Positions 1-13,600 of a DNA stretch of 64,000 nt are shown here, piece after piece. The translations under genes were made by a program, and so were the position numbers. Each line of letters starts with the position of its first letter. The stretch's first letter is position 1. The stretch comes from Eudorina sp. 2006-703-Eu-15 (lineage: Eukaryota; Chlorophyta; Chlorophyceae; Chlamydomonadales; Volvocaceae). The DNA lies in the NCBI GenBank assembly GCA_003117195.1, contig BDSI01000065.1:354723-418722 (forward strand), in the 5' to 3' direction. The notes below the pieces were generated by a model. It ran no database searches. It worked only from the letters and a program-made list of their open reading frames with translations, and was not told the DNA's origin.

Positions 1-3000
1 CATTGTCGTACTGGCGCTGGTGACCGGGCTGATGTCGACGTACTGGACGCGTACGGCAGAGTACGGCGGGATAGGTTGCGGCAGGGGAGCGATGGGTCGG
101 GGGCGGTGTACGGCGGGCGGCGCCGAGGGCGGCGGCGCGCTGGACCGCAGTCGCGGCTGCCGGGGATGCAGCAGCGGCGGCAGGTAGTCGTCGGCGACGT
201 GGGGGGAGGAGCTGGCGCTGCCGGCGGCGCCGTCAGCTGTGGGGATACTGGTCGACGAGTGGGGCCGGCGGCGCGAGGAGGGCGCGGAGGGCAGCCGCAG
301 CAACGGCGGCAGCGGCGGCGACGCCGCCGCTGCCGCTGTGGCGGCCGCCGCTGCCGCCGAGGCGTCGGTGGTCGCTGTGGTGGCGGCGGGAACGGCAGGT
401 GCGGCGGACGCGGTGGCGGCGGCGGCGGCGGCACTGGCGTCGGTGAACGATGAGTTGGAGCTCCGGATGGGTATCGGCAGCCGCAGCGGCGGCAGCTGCG
501 GCCGGCGGGGCGCCTCCTTCGGCACTTCCTGCTCCACCACCACCGCCGCCGCCGCCACTGCCGCCGGCGCCGCCCTCGATGCAAGCACTGGTGCACCCGC
601 CGCACGTGGACCATCCGGGGCCACCGCTGCCTCTCCTTCCGCTTCCGCTTCCCCTTCTTCCCCCGCCTCCTCCTCCTCCCGCTCCGCCACCAACCGCTCC
701 ATCTCCTCCTCCTCCAGGGCCGCCTCCTCATCGCCCTCCTCAACCGTCCCCAGGCTCTCGTCCAGCGGGTCCATATCCCGCGAGGTAAACAGCCCCTCCT
801 CCTCCTCCTCCTCGTCCTCCTCGCGGTCCACCTCCTCGCGGTCCACCTCCTCCACCACCTCCTCGCTCAGCCCCGCCGCCCCGAACACAAAGTACCCGCC
901 CAAGGCGCCGCCGGCGCTGCTGCGGCGGTCCACCGCGTCCTCGTTCCTCCACACCGCCTCCTCCTCGTCGTCACCCTCGTGCAACCCAGCAGCAGCAGAA
1001 GCAGCACCAGCAGTAGCACCACCAGTCACGGCAACGGCAGCAGCACCTGCGGCAGGCGCCTCCAACAAGGCGGTACGCAGCGACAGCTCCCCCCTGGACA
1101 GCCGCAGGCTGCTGCCGCCGCTGCCCTGCCCGACAAGAAGACCGCCGCCGCCGCCGGACGCCAGGAGCGAGCCGGCGTTTCGCAGCCCACTGCTGCTCTC
1201 CTCCGTGATGGTGGCGAGGTAATGGCCGCCGACGCCGACGCCAGCCGCGGCCGCGGCACCGGCGGCGGCGGCGGTCCCGCCGCCGCCGGCCGCCAGTTCG
1301 AAGAACGGCCAGAGCGCCGCGGCGTCCATTGGCGTCGGAGCCGCGTCGTCGCTGCCGTCCAGCGTGGCTCTGGGGTCCGCCATTCGTGGCGGCGCCGCCT
1401 CCGCCGCCGCCTCCGGCAGCCGCGGCGTGCTGTCGTACAGTAAAGCCGAGAGGCGGTCGCCAGCGCGGTGCGGCTCCGGTGGCGCGCTGGTGCAGCTGTC
1501 TTTGAGCGCCTCCGCCGCCGCGGCGGCGGTGGCAGCCCCCGCGGCCATCGCCGCCGCTGCCGCCGCAGCGGCCCCGCCGCCGCCGGCTGCTGCCAACTTT
1601 CCGATCTTGCTCTCTAGCCGCCGCAGCAGCGCACCCGGCAGCAATATCTGTGCGCTCTTCCTTCCTGACACGCTGTGTGTCGTGGAGCCGCTACTGCCGC
1701 CGCTCCCGTTGGTTCCCCACGAAGCGGCGAGCTCTCGCAGCCCCCGCGTCGCGCCCGTGAGTCGTACCACGCCACGGTGGTCAACCGCCGCTGACGGCGA
1801 CGCTGACCCCGTCCCCGACGACCGGCGGCCCGCCGTCGCCGCCTTCGATGACGCCGCCGCCGCCGCCTCCAGCGGCGTCCGGCGCCCCGCCGTTGAGGTC
1901 GCTCGCGAGCTGCTTGCAACGGACATGGTCGAAGGACTAGAGGATAAGGCGCCCGACGAACTGGGGGTGCGAATGCCGGAGGAGGCGGGGCCGGACGCTG
2001 CGGCGATCGCCGCCGCCACCGCCGCCGCCGCGGCGGCGGCCTCCGCCGCGCTCTCCTCCGCCGCCAGCTTGAGGTCCGCCGCCAGGCCAGGGTACGGAAA
2101 CAGCGCCGCCACCTCAGGGTTCTGCGCGAGGCGCATCGTGCGCAGCACGCGCCGCGCGTTTGAGACGCGCTCCGAAACCGCCTCCTTGGCGGCGTTGACG
2201 GACGCGCTCCGCGCCGCAAGCAGCTCGCCCCGCGCCGCCGCCAGCGCCGCCAGCGGCGCCGCCACCGCATCCGCGAACCGCGACAGGTCGTTCGCCGAGA
2301 TGGTCAGCACCTTGGTGGGCCGACGGGCGATGACCGTACAAGGGTACGGCGGTGGTACGAACGACGTCAGGCCGCGGCCGCGGCCCTTCCGCCCCCGGGC
2401 CGCCGCTGCCGCAGCCGCTTCCTCGTCCTCTCCGGCGGGTGCTGCCGCCGCCGTCGCGGCCACCGTCAGCTGCTGTACCTGCTGCGACGGCGGCGGCGCC
2501 GCCGCCGCCGTCACCGCTGACGTCATGGTCGTCAGAAGGGACTCCCCAAACATGCCGCCGGGCCCCATGCTGGTTAGCGCGCCGCCAAGCGCCATCAGCG
2601 CTCCAGGGGCGACGTGACGCAGCGGGCCGTCGGCACCGCCGCCGCCGCCGGCGGACGCCGACGACGCCGACGACGCGCCGCTGTCGAACATGACCCGCCG
2701 GTGCATGGAGGAATCCTGCGGCGGGAGCGGGGCCGCCGTACAGGTTGCGGCGGGATCAATACGCGGGGCGTGCCGTACACAGACCCCTCAGACGGATTCA
2801 CACGTGTACCCCGGGAAGGGTGAGACACGTGTACGTGTCGGATTGTACGGCATCGCATCACGGACACGCGGTGGGCCTTACGGGCCTGCTAAGGTGGCGT
2901 CCGGCTACCAGGCTCCAGGGAGGGCCTCCAGGCGACATAATCACACGCGGCAGGGGCCAGGCCACCTGGATCCGCAATCGGATCCCGGAGACCGCACCAT

Positions 3001-5631
3001 GCCGTACATCACGCCGTACCTTCCGTACACCCAGCGCCGCGGGCTTCAAGCTGCGCGCCATACGCCCCGCGGAGGAACCTCCCGTCTCCGGAGCTGACAG
3101 CTGACGCAGCAGGCCGCGGCCACCGCTGCCGATGACGCCTCCGCCGTCCGCGACGGGGTTCCAACTGGCGCCGCCGCCGCCGCCGCCGTCGAGGCCCGTG
3201 GCGTTGGCGGCGGGCACGCTGGCGGTCAGGAGCGTGGGCTGGCTGGCGGCGCGCATTGGCGGTGGCGGCGGCGGCGGTGGGCGGATGTTTCCTGGCCTGA
3301 AGAGGAGGGGCTCCAGCACCGCCGCGGAGCTGTCCAGGAGGACGACCTCGCCCTCCTGGATCTGCCAGGGGGATCAGCGGAAGGGAGGCCGAGATTACGC
3401 TGTCGGTTGTGCTGTCGGCGGTTTCGCTGTCGGTATTGGTATGTGGGGTCCGGCCGGCAGCGGAAGGAGACCAAGATGGGAGTCATGTCGAATGCGAAGG
3501 TTTCCCCGTACTGGTCCGTACCGTATCCAGACAAGGTCGGGGTGACGGGACCGTGCGCCGAATCGGACTTTTCCCCGCCCGCCGCCATGAAATTGCCGTA
3601 CCCATTCACCGACGCCCCTATGGGCGGGCGCCATCGGGCTCTCACCCCGCAGCAAGCAACCCCGTCCCCGACCAGCACCTCTGTACGGCAGTAGTACGGC
3701 AGCCCTCCCTCCCGCCGCAGCGCCTCCCTGCCCGCTGCCCCCCACCCCCCTAGCAGCTATAGCACCCACCATCCACAGCGTGTCGGCCGGCTCGCCCTGC
3801 ACCGCCAGCACCGCCCCCGCCGCCACCTCCCGCTGCCGGCAGAACACCGCCAGCGCGGCGCGCTGCTGGTCGTCCAGCGCCCGGAAGGGCGACTGACGCG
3901 CCAGGAAGCCCAGGAGGCCCTGCAGCTGGGCCACCTGCAGGGGGGAGGGGGCCGGGGTAGCGGGAGGGCGGGGGCGGGGGGGCACGGGTATAAGAAGTGG
4001 ATTGGACATGTTCATGTAAGACGTGTAGGGGAGTTGGTGGACCAGATAGGGTAGGGTCTAAATAGGCAACGGCCCAGACACCCCCATGTTAAGGGGTGTG
4101 GAGGGATGCAGGGTGAGAGCAACGGAGGGGTGGGATGCCATCCGATCCCGGTGTCAGGGTGTCAGGAAAGCGAGAGATGATGATGCGGTGCGGGCTGGTG
4201 GAGCGGAAGTTTGGAACCGTGCGTCCGGGGGAATCGGGGGTCGGGGGTAAGGAGAAGGGGTCGGGGAAGGGGGAAGGAACCGGGTCATGTCCGGCAGGTT
4301 CGAGAGACGAAGCAATCCCTGTATAAATATAAAACTTCAGGGGCCTGGGAGGTTGGAGAGGGTGTTGGGAGACCGGCGCCGGTCCCGGGGAGGGGGCGAC
4401 CTACCTGGCTGGCCCGCACGGTGTGGTTGTAGGTGTGGCGGGTGATGCAGATGAGGTCGACGGGCTGCTCGGGGCCGCACCGGGGGCTGGAGGGGGAGGC
4501 GGGGGTGGAGGAGGGCGGGGAGGGCGACCCGGCGGAAGCTGCGAGGAGGGGGAGGGGGCGGAGGGAGGGGTTATGTGTGTCATGTGGCTGCGTGCCTGTG
4601 TCATGTGGAGATGTGGTTGTGACCGTGGGAGAGACGTGTGGTACGACACAGCATGCCCGCCACGTACCCGTGATGATGGTGGCTGTACGGCGGGAGTCCC
4701 TGTGAAGAAGCGCCAGCTCCCCAAAGGACTGCCCGGGGGTGATCCTGCGGATGACTGGGCCGTACATGACCTCCAGCTCGGACGAGCTCATTAGGTCTGC
4801 ATGGGTTGGCGGTCAAGCAAATGTCACCCGAACGCGAAAACAGAAACGTTACATGAATCAATTGAATATCCTGATTGCTAGGTGGCCTCTCCGCACAACG
4901 GGGCAAAGCGCAATACACCTCTTCCATCGGTCCCGGCAGGTACGACAATCAACCGCGAACAGCTCCCTGCCGTACTACCGGATACTACTCTCACCCGCGT
5001 TGATCAGCGTCGTGTGGTCCATGTCCCCCGACGTGACGCGCCGGCCCGTGCCGTGCGACGCTGCCGTACTGGGTTTGTACGACGCCAGGCTGTACAGGTC
5101 GCTGCCGTTCCAGTCCACCTCCGAAACGTCGTCTCCGCTCTCCCCCAGGTCCAGGTCCACGAAACCCGAAACCCCGGAGGTGAGGGCGCTGGCGGGTCGG
5201 GTTCCGGAGCCGCCGTGCAGCGACCGGGGGTACTGGCTGGTCTGTGGTGGGCGCGGTCGAGGGAGGGGGCCGGGCACCACGACCAGGCTTTGCGAGTGCC
5301 TCCGTTTTGAACACAGACTGACTCTACACTCTGATCAGTTTCTCAACACAACATCCGGGGGTGGACCCTAAGGGTCTACCCCCTTCATCGACCGGGCTGA
5401 AAGCTACGGTAGTTCGTGTGAGCGGCACCGACGGCCGGCGGGAGGGGCCGGCAAGCGGGGCCGGTGTGTTCCCATGTCTGTGTGTTTGACTGCACGACTG
5501 AACGCCTGAGTCATGTCTGGTACGCGCCCCGTGTCGGATGCTCGGATCCATAACTGCCGTACCTGTACGGAGGGCGCGTCGCCCCACACGCTGCTCTCGG
5601 CCGCCTGCGGCCCCCCGAAGTGGTGGTCGCT

Positions 5632-5665
<34 letters not shown>

Positions 5666-8600
5666 TGGCGGCTCGCCGGGCGGTGCGATGACAGCAACAT
5701 GCTCGCCGCGATGCCCCGCTGCCACAGCGAGCTGCCGCGTGAAGCAGTGACGGTGGAGTGTTTCCCGAGGACCCGCTGGCCCTGCAGCGTTCCCTGGAGC
5801 CGATCGGGGCCCGCCCGGATCTGCTGGTGTAAGGCCCGATTGATCTTCTTGGAGGTGCTGTGGTTGATGCGGCGCGGCCCGCCGCCGCGCCGCACCAACT
5901 TCTTCGCCACCTCGTACAGTACGACACCCACGTCGGCGCGCTGGACGAGCTCCGTGAGCAGCGTGCGGCTGACGTTGGCGGGGTCCCGGTTGCCTATTTT
6001 GGACAGCAGGCGCTTCGCCGGATCCTCCAGCGCGACTGCGGGCGCCGCGGCGGGCGCGACGGCGGGCAGGTGCGGCACCGCCGCCGCCGCCGCTGCTCCC
6101 GTCGGCGCTCCCGTCGGCGTCGACGCGGCGCCGATGCACACATCATCAGCGTTGACGTCATCGGTCACCGTGATGCGCCGCATCGGCGGCGGCGCCGCCG
6201 CCGCCGCTGCCGCCGCAGGGGCCGTGGGCGCTGTCACAGCCGCCGCCGCCGCGCGGCCTCGCCCCGCAAAGCTCACGTGGCTCGGAGATGCCGGGGCTGT
6301 AGCGGCCGTAGCGGCGGTGCCGCCACCGTCAGCTCCGGGGATGGGCTCGTGCCCGTCTGCGCTGTAGTTGTGACCCTTGCGCGCTCGCTGCTCCGTCATC
6401 GCCTGCTTCAGGGCCCGCGCGGCGGCCCGCCCCAGCAGCGCCTCCATACCCTCCTCCTCCGCCACCTCCTCCTCGTCCGGCCCCGCGGCGACGCCGTCGC
6501 TGCCGCCTCCGCCGTCGCCGCCCCTGCTCCGCGGCCCCTCCGCCGCGACGGCGCTCACCCGTCGGCTGGCGGCCGCCTGCCGCCAGCGCGCCGCCGCCAC
6601 CGCCGCCAGCGGCGTCATCTGCTGCCCCAGCCCGGCGCTGCTGTCGGACAGGTGCAGCCGCTTGAGGGTGTCCTCCATGAAACGAGCGATCCAGAAGGGG
6701 CTGTCCTTGTTGGCCGTACCGCTGCCTGAGCTGTGCCTCGCGGTTGCCGTCGTCGGCGTCTGCGTCAAAAGGCGGGGCCAGGGCCAGGGCCACGGTCCAC
6801 GGGCGGAGCCACAGGGGTCGGTCAGTCCACGTCTTCAAGCTGTCGCAGGGACTGGCTCTCTGGCTGCTGGCTGATACCGTGGCACGCCGTGGTAACAGCT
6901 TGTGCGGCGCTGGCCGGACGTGTCAGGCGTTGCAGCCCTTTTGAGGTGCAGCGGGCAGCACGTCTGCTTTCTCCACGCAGACCAATGTCCAGTCCCGTCA
7001 GATCCCAATGCCCTGGTGATGTCATCACACCCCTGCAAATCGCCGGTCGGTGGGGCCTGCCCTGGGCCGTGCCCTGGTGTGCACCGTTGATCCCTTTTGG
7101 GGTCAGAACGTTCATTCATTCATTCATTCATTCATTCAAAGTTGCGTTTCGTGGCTCGCAGCGTTGAGCAGGTCGCTTTCGCTTTATGATTCAGATGCTT
7201 TCGCGCCCGCCTGTACGGCATCCGTCTCTTTGCCGTGATGCCGGCAAGGTACAGTATGTTGCGTCGTCAGGAAGGCGCCTGGCCCCGTACCTTGCCGTTC
7301 TCGTCCTCGTCAGCATCATCCTCGTCGTCGCCCGCCGCCGCGCCCGCCGCCATCGCCGCCGCGCCGCTGCCCGTTTGCCGCCGCCGGTCCGCCCGGATCG
7401 TCAGCACCGTCGCAACCCGGCCAATGCCGCCGTACCGTACGACACTCGCGCCGCCACTGCCCGGCCCCGTCGTCTCCGTCACGGCGCCTGCCATTGATGA
7501 CGACGCGAACGACACCATCGAACGTGGCGTCGTGGCGTCGATAAAACTCCGCCCGCCGACGCCGCCCGCCACCAGTCGACGCGGCGTCATCGTCATACCG
7601 ATTCCAAGCGACCCAGGTCGAAGCGCCGAACGCGTGCCGCCCGCCACCGCGGCTTTGTGCCGCATCGCGAGGGGGCGAGCCCGCACCTGGCACTGCCCCG
7701 AAACCACGACGTACATCGTGTTCCCTGGGGCGTCCTCTTCGAACAGCACTCGGCCCGGTGGGAGCCTTACGTGTGAACAGTCAGCCGCCAGGCGCCGTAT
7801 CATGTCGGCCGGAAGCTTTTTGAACGCCTGCAGTATGATGTACGGCACCCGACGGCGGGTTATGCCGCCAGCCGGGCGGGCGGCGGACGCAAAGGTGAGG
7901 TCACGGGTCGGGTAGCGCCTCTAGTCCGCGTGCCCCGTCCCGTCCCGTCCGCGTGCCGCCTTGGGCCGTCGGCCTTGGGCCCTCCCGCGACCCGCGACGA
8001 CCGACCCCTCCCGGCGCCAAGGGCCCCCAGCGCCGCCCGCATCTGCCTTACTGTCCCTGGTTAGTGGCTACCCAAGCCCCCAGGGGCCGCATCCGCCTCC
8101 TGGCGCTCGAGCCATCGCCCGGGGGTCATCCCCACGCCCACACCCCTTCAAAGGTCCTCCCACCCACCCACCCCCACCCACCCACCCCGTCCCACCCACC
8201 CATCCAATCGAACGGCGGGTGTGATGCGCGCCCACCCATCGTCCCGACCACACACACACACACACCTCCATGTTCGCCATGAACTCCGCCAGCATCTCAA
8301 CATCGTCCGGGGACCGTCGACCCGGACCCAGCCGCAGCACCCGCAGACAGCACGCGCACAACAGGGACTGCAGCGCATGGCTGGCGTCCGCCTGCGCGTG
8401 TGGGGAGGTATTGGGGAGGAGATTTGGGGCGGGGAGGAAGGGGACGACCGGCAGATGGGAACAGCGACAACGGGGCGACGATGTCCACAGCTGTGGGCTG
8501 CGGGCGGCATCAGCTGGCAGCCTCGTGCGTGTATTGCGTGTGGAGGCACGGCGCGGCACGGCACGTACGAATGAGTACGATGCTTGCGGAGACGGTCATG

Positions 8601-10108
8601 CGCATCAGTACGGCCGTACGGCGGCCACCAGGAGGCGTGCGGCGCGCGTTACCTGTGCTGCGCCCATGTACCGCAGGCTGCTGAGCGCGCTGCGGTTGAT
8701 GACCACCAGGTGGGCCCCGCCCGCCGCCGGGGAGGAGATGACGGTGGCGGTGCGGGGCTTGCGGGGGCACACCAGGGCCAGCTCGCCGAAGGACTGGCCC
8801 GCCACGAGCAGCTCTGGGCATATATTGATTTGGGTCCGGGTCAGGGAGGTCGGGGCGAGAGGGAGGGGCAGCGGGGTCGGGGCAGGGTGCGTGGCAGGAG
8901 GCGAGCCTGAGGTCAGGTGCGCGGGCAACGGCGCCGCTCGGCGCCGACGTTGTTTTGGTGCAGCTGAAGCCTGACGGGATGCCTGCAGGTTGTACGGTGT
9001 CTGTTTCGCTATCACTCGCAATTGTACGCGACAATTACCATACGACGCCTTTCTGAATGACAGCAACTATCGGGTTCCAGGACCAGGAACACCACTCTTT
9101 GCCACGTGTACAGCCCATGGCGCAGGAACACATGATCCTCCTCTACTTCCCGAGGAAATGGAATCTCCGGTTAGACACCGCAGCAGGCAGCCGGCCCTGC
9201 ATGCCAACCGCCGCCAAAGGATGTACGGAGTACGGCGTCCCCGGCCCCTCGCCGCACCTCGAGGCCGCTGAGACGCGTCCGAGTGCGCGTCGTGGTCGGG
9301 CGCCAACACCTCGCACGCACCGCCCACAACGATGTACCTGCATGGATTGGTAATTCAAAAACTTGGTGAGAGTCCATGCGTGTGCAACCTGGGCCTGCAT
9401 GGCAGGAGGAGCGACGCTCGTTCTCTCGCGCCGCGCCCCGGGGCCGTTGCTTACATGCTCTCGCCAAAGTCTCCCTTTTCGTAAACAGGTTGGCCGGGGT
9501 AGACATATTCGTGATCTGCAAGCGGAATGGATGGCGTTGAAGATTGCATTTCTGCGAGCTTCGCTGCTTTAGTATGTACCGGAGAGGTGGTTGTATTACG
9601 GTTAGCGATGGGGCTGAAATCCGAGTGTCCGACTCGCACTTACCTAGCCATTTGCCCACAACTTCGGTATCTGTATGACTCAACGAAGTGAAGAAGCCCT
9701 GGATGCATTATGTGGACAACAACGGAAATGGGAACTGTGTTGAGTCCGCGCGCAAGAAATTGCATCCCGTTCTTAAAGCAGGAAAGCTTACTTCTTGGCT
9801 TCGCAAAAATGATGCAAGTCTTGACAGGTGTAATGGACTCCTCTGATTGGGTCTGCGGGGTAAAAGTCGCGTCGGTGAGGTGGCGTGTTTTGGGACATTC
9901 AGCGATTAGTGTGCAGCATAACTTACTGGAGACCCAGAATATCAATTGACTGCTTTAAACCAATTCCCAAAGAGCGTGGGTCTGCCATTCCCTTGGTCAC
10001 TTGGGTCAACGATAGGAGTCGGTCCAACGTGCATACACCAAAGACTGTGCGTAGCTTGACGCCGGCATGGGTAAGTTCAACCTTATTTAGTTCCACTAAA
10101 TGATCCAA
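1..10108 (-). CDS. Giant protein with three cyclic-nucleotide-binding-like domains (3' end outside window)
   Basis: Fifteen phase-compatible exons on the minus strand: 10108-9927, 9852-9792, 9698-9644, 9515-9455, 9337-9258, 8813-8653, 8391-8266, 7827-7291, 6759-5563, 5241-4995, 4796-4668, 4538-4405, 3934-3770, 3361-3020 and 2715-1. They give 2064 codons with no stop, and the last exon runs off the window. Domain 1 (about residues 82-200) has YVYPGQPVYEKGDFGESMY, then GQSFGELAL and RTATV, the usual phosphate-binding-cassette layout with its Arg. Domain 2 (about 230-975) starts AFKKLPADMI, keeps GQSFGELALL and RTATII, but is split by roughly 600 low-complexity residues. Domain 3 (about 985-1310) has TLWMIQEGEV and MFGES but no clear cassette Arg, so it may be degenerate. 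The tail is Ala/Ser/Glu rich. A cAMP/cGMP sensor role is inferred from the fold only; no kinase, channel or GEF domain is visible. The first Met at 10108 keeps phase, but an upstream exon is not excluded. Confidence 0.82.
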
Positions 10109-10616
10109 ACCTTGACGGGGCTAATCAGAGGAGACGTGGTTTCCCAGACAGTCGCAGATGTGACAGCGTGCATTATAACTACCATTATAACTTCAATATA
10201 TTGATTTTGAAACCTCTCTACTCACAACCCTGTGTGTGGGTGCGAAACCCAGTGTGTACGGCGTACGTCGTCCAAGACCGTTGGGCAATACGGTCCAACA
10301 CACATCGCGCTCAAGGACACGTACCTATCAAGTGACAATTCTGGGCTGTCTTAGATCTCACTCCATTACTGTGTGATGGGACCTGCCCGGATAGGTGTTC
10401 GCAACGATTGTCAAAGCTGGCAGCCATTGAAACCTTTAAATTATTCAATCTGATGAGGATATTCATGTCGCATAGTTGACAATTGAAGCGTTTAACTTGT
10501 TCGATTAGCTGCTGGCAACTGTTACCGACATACCATCTGCTTGCCTAGCTTGATTTCGGGAAGCTGTTTGATCACATCGGCTCAACATATAGTGATTTAT
10601 CCTCTGTGTAGCAACA
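10109..10616. promoter_or_regulatory. Divergent promoter region
   Basis: About 0.5 kb between the start codons of the minus-strand cNBD gene and the plus-strand DUF3754 gene. It is more AT-rich than the genes and should hold both promoters. I see no convincing TATA box or other named element. Confidence 0.5.
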
Positions 10617-13600
10617 ATGGGCAAGGACAAGAAGAATGAGGACAAAAAGGCGAAAAAGAGCGACCTGCCGACCGGTGTTACGATTGTGTGCCCACCAGAT
10701 CGCCATATTCCGGTATGGTTTGGACACCTGTATGTTTCTGTCATCCCGCAGTGCCGGAGCATCAGTTGGTCGCAATCCGCCCGCCGTGCATTCACCGTAG
10801 GTGGAGTTTCAGGAAATTTACTCGCTCGTGAGGACCGGAATGTCAGTCTCGGAGCGTTCACGTTTCGAACAAATCGCGCAGCTCGTTGAGAGCTTGTACG
10901 CGCAGGTACGGTTGTCATCCGCGCCGTCTGGGCGGGCCGCCCGGGAGAAATCCATTTCTTCCTTGAATACCAGCTGAAAATTACAGGCGGATATTATCCC
11001 ACCCAGACGGGTTGCGGGCGGTTGTAGTGCCGGTACGGCCCGTCCGCATCCGTACCTGGGCCACACGCTTGCACACACGCTCACCACCATCACCACAAAG
11101 CACACGGTGACTGCGGCTTAGGCCAAGCAGAGCGCACAGTGCACTATTGTTCAGGCACTACCAGTCCAGACGGTTTCACACGGAAAGGGACGGGCGCTGG
11201 AAGGGGACGGGCGCACGAACGTGCGGCTCTTGCGTACAGGAACTCGGGCTTGCAGGTGAAGACCCCTACGACCCATATCGCCTCTAGTGTGTCAATCTGG
11301 GTCGCGTCGGTTCGTCGGCTCTCACCCTGCCGCACCTCCGCCCGCCCGCCTGCACGGCCGGAACATACCACCCCTCCGGTGCGGTGCCGCCCTCCACACG
11401 GTTTCAAAGACCCCTATCTCCCAGCTCCCACCCTACCTACGAACCTGGCATCGAACCCCGTGGGCCGCAGATGTTTTGTTGCATAATCAACCTCCTGACA
11501 GCCGGCGTCCGGTGGACCATAGCGCCCGCACATCCTCTGTGAATGCATCACCCTCCCGCCCTTTGCCCCGCTCTTTGCCCCGCCCGACCTCTACCGGTCT
11601 CCCTGCCTCCTCGCCCCAAAGGAGTTCATGGCGCTGAAGCGCAGCATCCGCCACAACTTCCTCCGCTTCTCCATGGGCGCCAAGGACCAGCCGCTCATCA
11701 GCTGTGTGGGCGGGGGGCTCCCCACGGTGGCGGAGCTGGACATCTCGGAGCAGAAGCTCATCGCGGATTTCATGCAGGCAGGGCCGTGGAGGGGAAGGGG
11801 GGGGGTGGAAATTGGAGGGGAAGGGGGGGAAGGGTGTAGGACATTGGAGGGGACGGGGATGGAGACGGAACCGGGGGACAGGGGCAGGGGAAGGGGAAGG
11901 GGGCGTTGCGTTGTAGGGCCGGACGGGTGGCGGCGGGATGTGCGTGCCTGCTGGGGTGCTATTGACGGGAACAGCCACCTCGTGTTGTGGGAGGGGCGAG
12001 AGGCGGGTGGGATGTTAGATGAAGACACCTTGCACACCCTCGCGCGTTCTTCTCTTGTTCTCTTTCTCAGTACGAGACACAGACTCAGTACGAGACACAG
12101 ACGGCTGAAGGCGGGCGCTTCCACCCCCATGTCCTCGCCTCCCCGGCCCCCGCACCCCTCAATCCGCACTCGCGACCGCCCGCCGGCAGCTGATGGCGGC
12201 CGCCCGCTTCCACATCCTGACCACCAAAGAGTGGGAGCTGGCCAAGGCGGACAAGTTCATGTTCTCACTGCCCGTGGAAGGTGGGTGGAAAGAACGGGGG
12301 GTTGGCCAGAAGGGGGGATATTGATGACATGCACACACACACGCACATCTCCTCTGGACGTCTTCCCACAGCAAACTCCGAACTCAGATCCTCAGCTCGG
12401 CCCCCTCCGCACCCCGTAATCCATATGCTCTGGCAGTAGCGCTAAGCTTCGATTCGTCTACCTACGTCCGATGCCCCTCCCCTCCCCTTCCGCCCATGGC
12501 AACCTGTGGCACTGTACTAAGTCTTTCCAGCCCAACCGTCGCTCTGGCAGCAGCACAGCTTGAACTGTGTACCAATTCCTTATATCCCCTCCCCTTCCCT
12601 CTCCCCCACCCTGTCTGGGCTGTTTTATTTTAACCCCCTCCCCCTTCCCTTCCCCCCTTCCCTTCCCCCTTCCCTTCCCCCTTCCCTTCCCCCTTCCCTT
12701 CCCCCCTTCCCTTCCCCCCTTACCCCTCCCCCTTCAGTCAACTGGGCCTACTACGACGACAAGATGCTGCGGGCCTTCTGGGCGTCCAACGCGGAGCGGC
12801 GGGCGCTGCGGGCCGACCTGCCCGACATGGCGGATCGGGTGCTGGTGTTCCACCGGGGCATCACCGTGGCGCAGGCGTCCGGGCTGTACACCAACGAGAA
12901 GATCGACCTGCTGGTCGACTACCTCGTCACAAAGCCGCTGGGCATGGTACGGCTACACACAAACGCGCGCGTGTGTGGTGTGTGTGGGTGTTTTTAGAAC
13001 AGAGACTCGCGCGTGTGTGTGTGTGTGTGGTTGGATGTGTGGATGCGGGATTGTGTGGTGGATGCGGGATTGTGTGGTGGACGTTTGGATGTGCGAATAG
13101 CATTGCACATGATCATGATCATCGGTGAATGTGCTCAGCGAGGACGCCGCCCGCTATGCGTTCGGGTACCGTATTTTCCTTCCTCACACCCACCCACCGA
13201 CCCACACTGCGGTGCCGCCACCACCCACTCCCGCGCGCACGCTGCGCCCACACCGACTGGAAGGCATCGGGTTGCCCCAAGTCCTTCCTGGTTTGTGTGG
13301 TCAACAACTCCGCCCCCGCCGTGCCGTTGCCGACCTTCGCTCCTCCTCCTCGTTCTCACACCCGTACGTACTGGGCTGGTGTTGGGCGTGGTACGGCAGA
13401 TCTGGGACAAGATCCGCGGCCGTGCGCCGCCCCCCAAGGCGGACGTGTCGCTGAATCTGACGGAGAGCAGCCACCAGGCCCGCAAGGTGGTTGAGCGCCG
13501 TACATTGCGGTTGCTGATGCCAACCGCCTGGTCGGTCATCAAGAACTTCCATAAGTGAGCAGTGGGGGACGGGGGGGGGAGTTGGGGGGTTGGGAGGGTG

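Noticed and set aside
239..2617. Two long plus-strand frames (239-1222 and 1364-2617) rich in Ser, Ala and Pro
   Set aside because: They are the antisense of a 905-codon minus-strand exon that contains recognisable cNBD residues. GC-rich exons often leave the opposite strand open.
5404..6139. Second minus-strand frame (5324-6139) and plus frame (5513-6367)
   Set aside because: Alternative frames of the 399-codon cNBD exon 6759-5563, which joins its neighbours in phase.
7111..7138. Telomere-like or structured repeat at the (ATTC)n tract
   Set aside because: It is a simple tetranucleotide microsatellite, also seen near 27286 and 32646; no TTTTAGGG or TTTAGGG telomere units are present.
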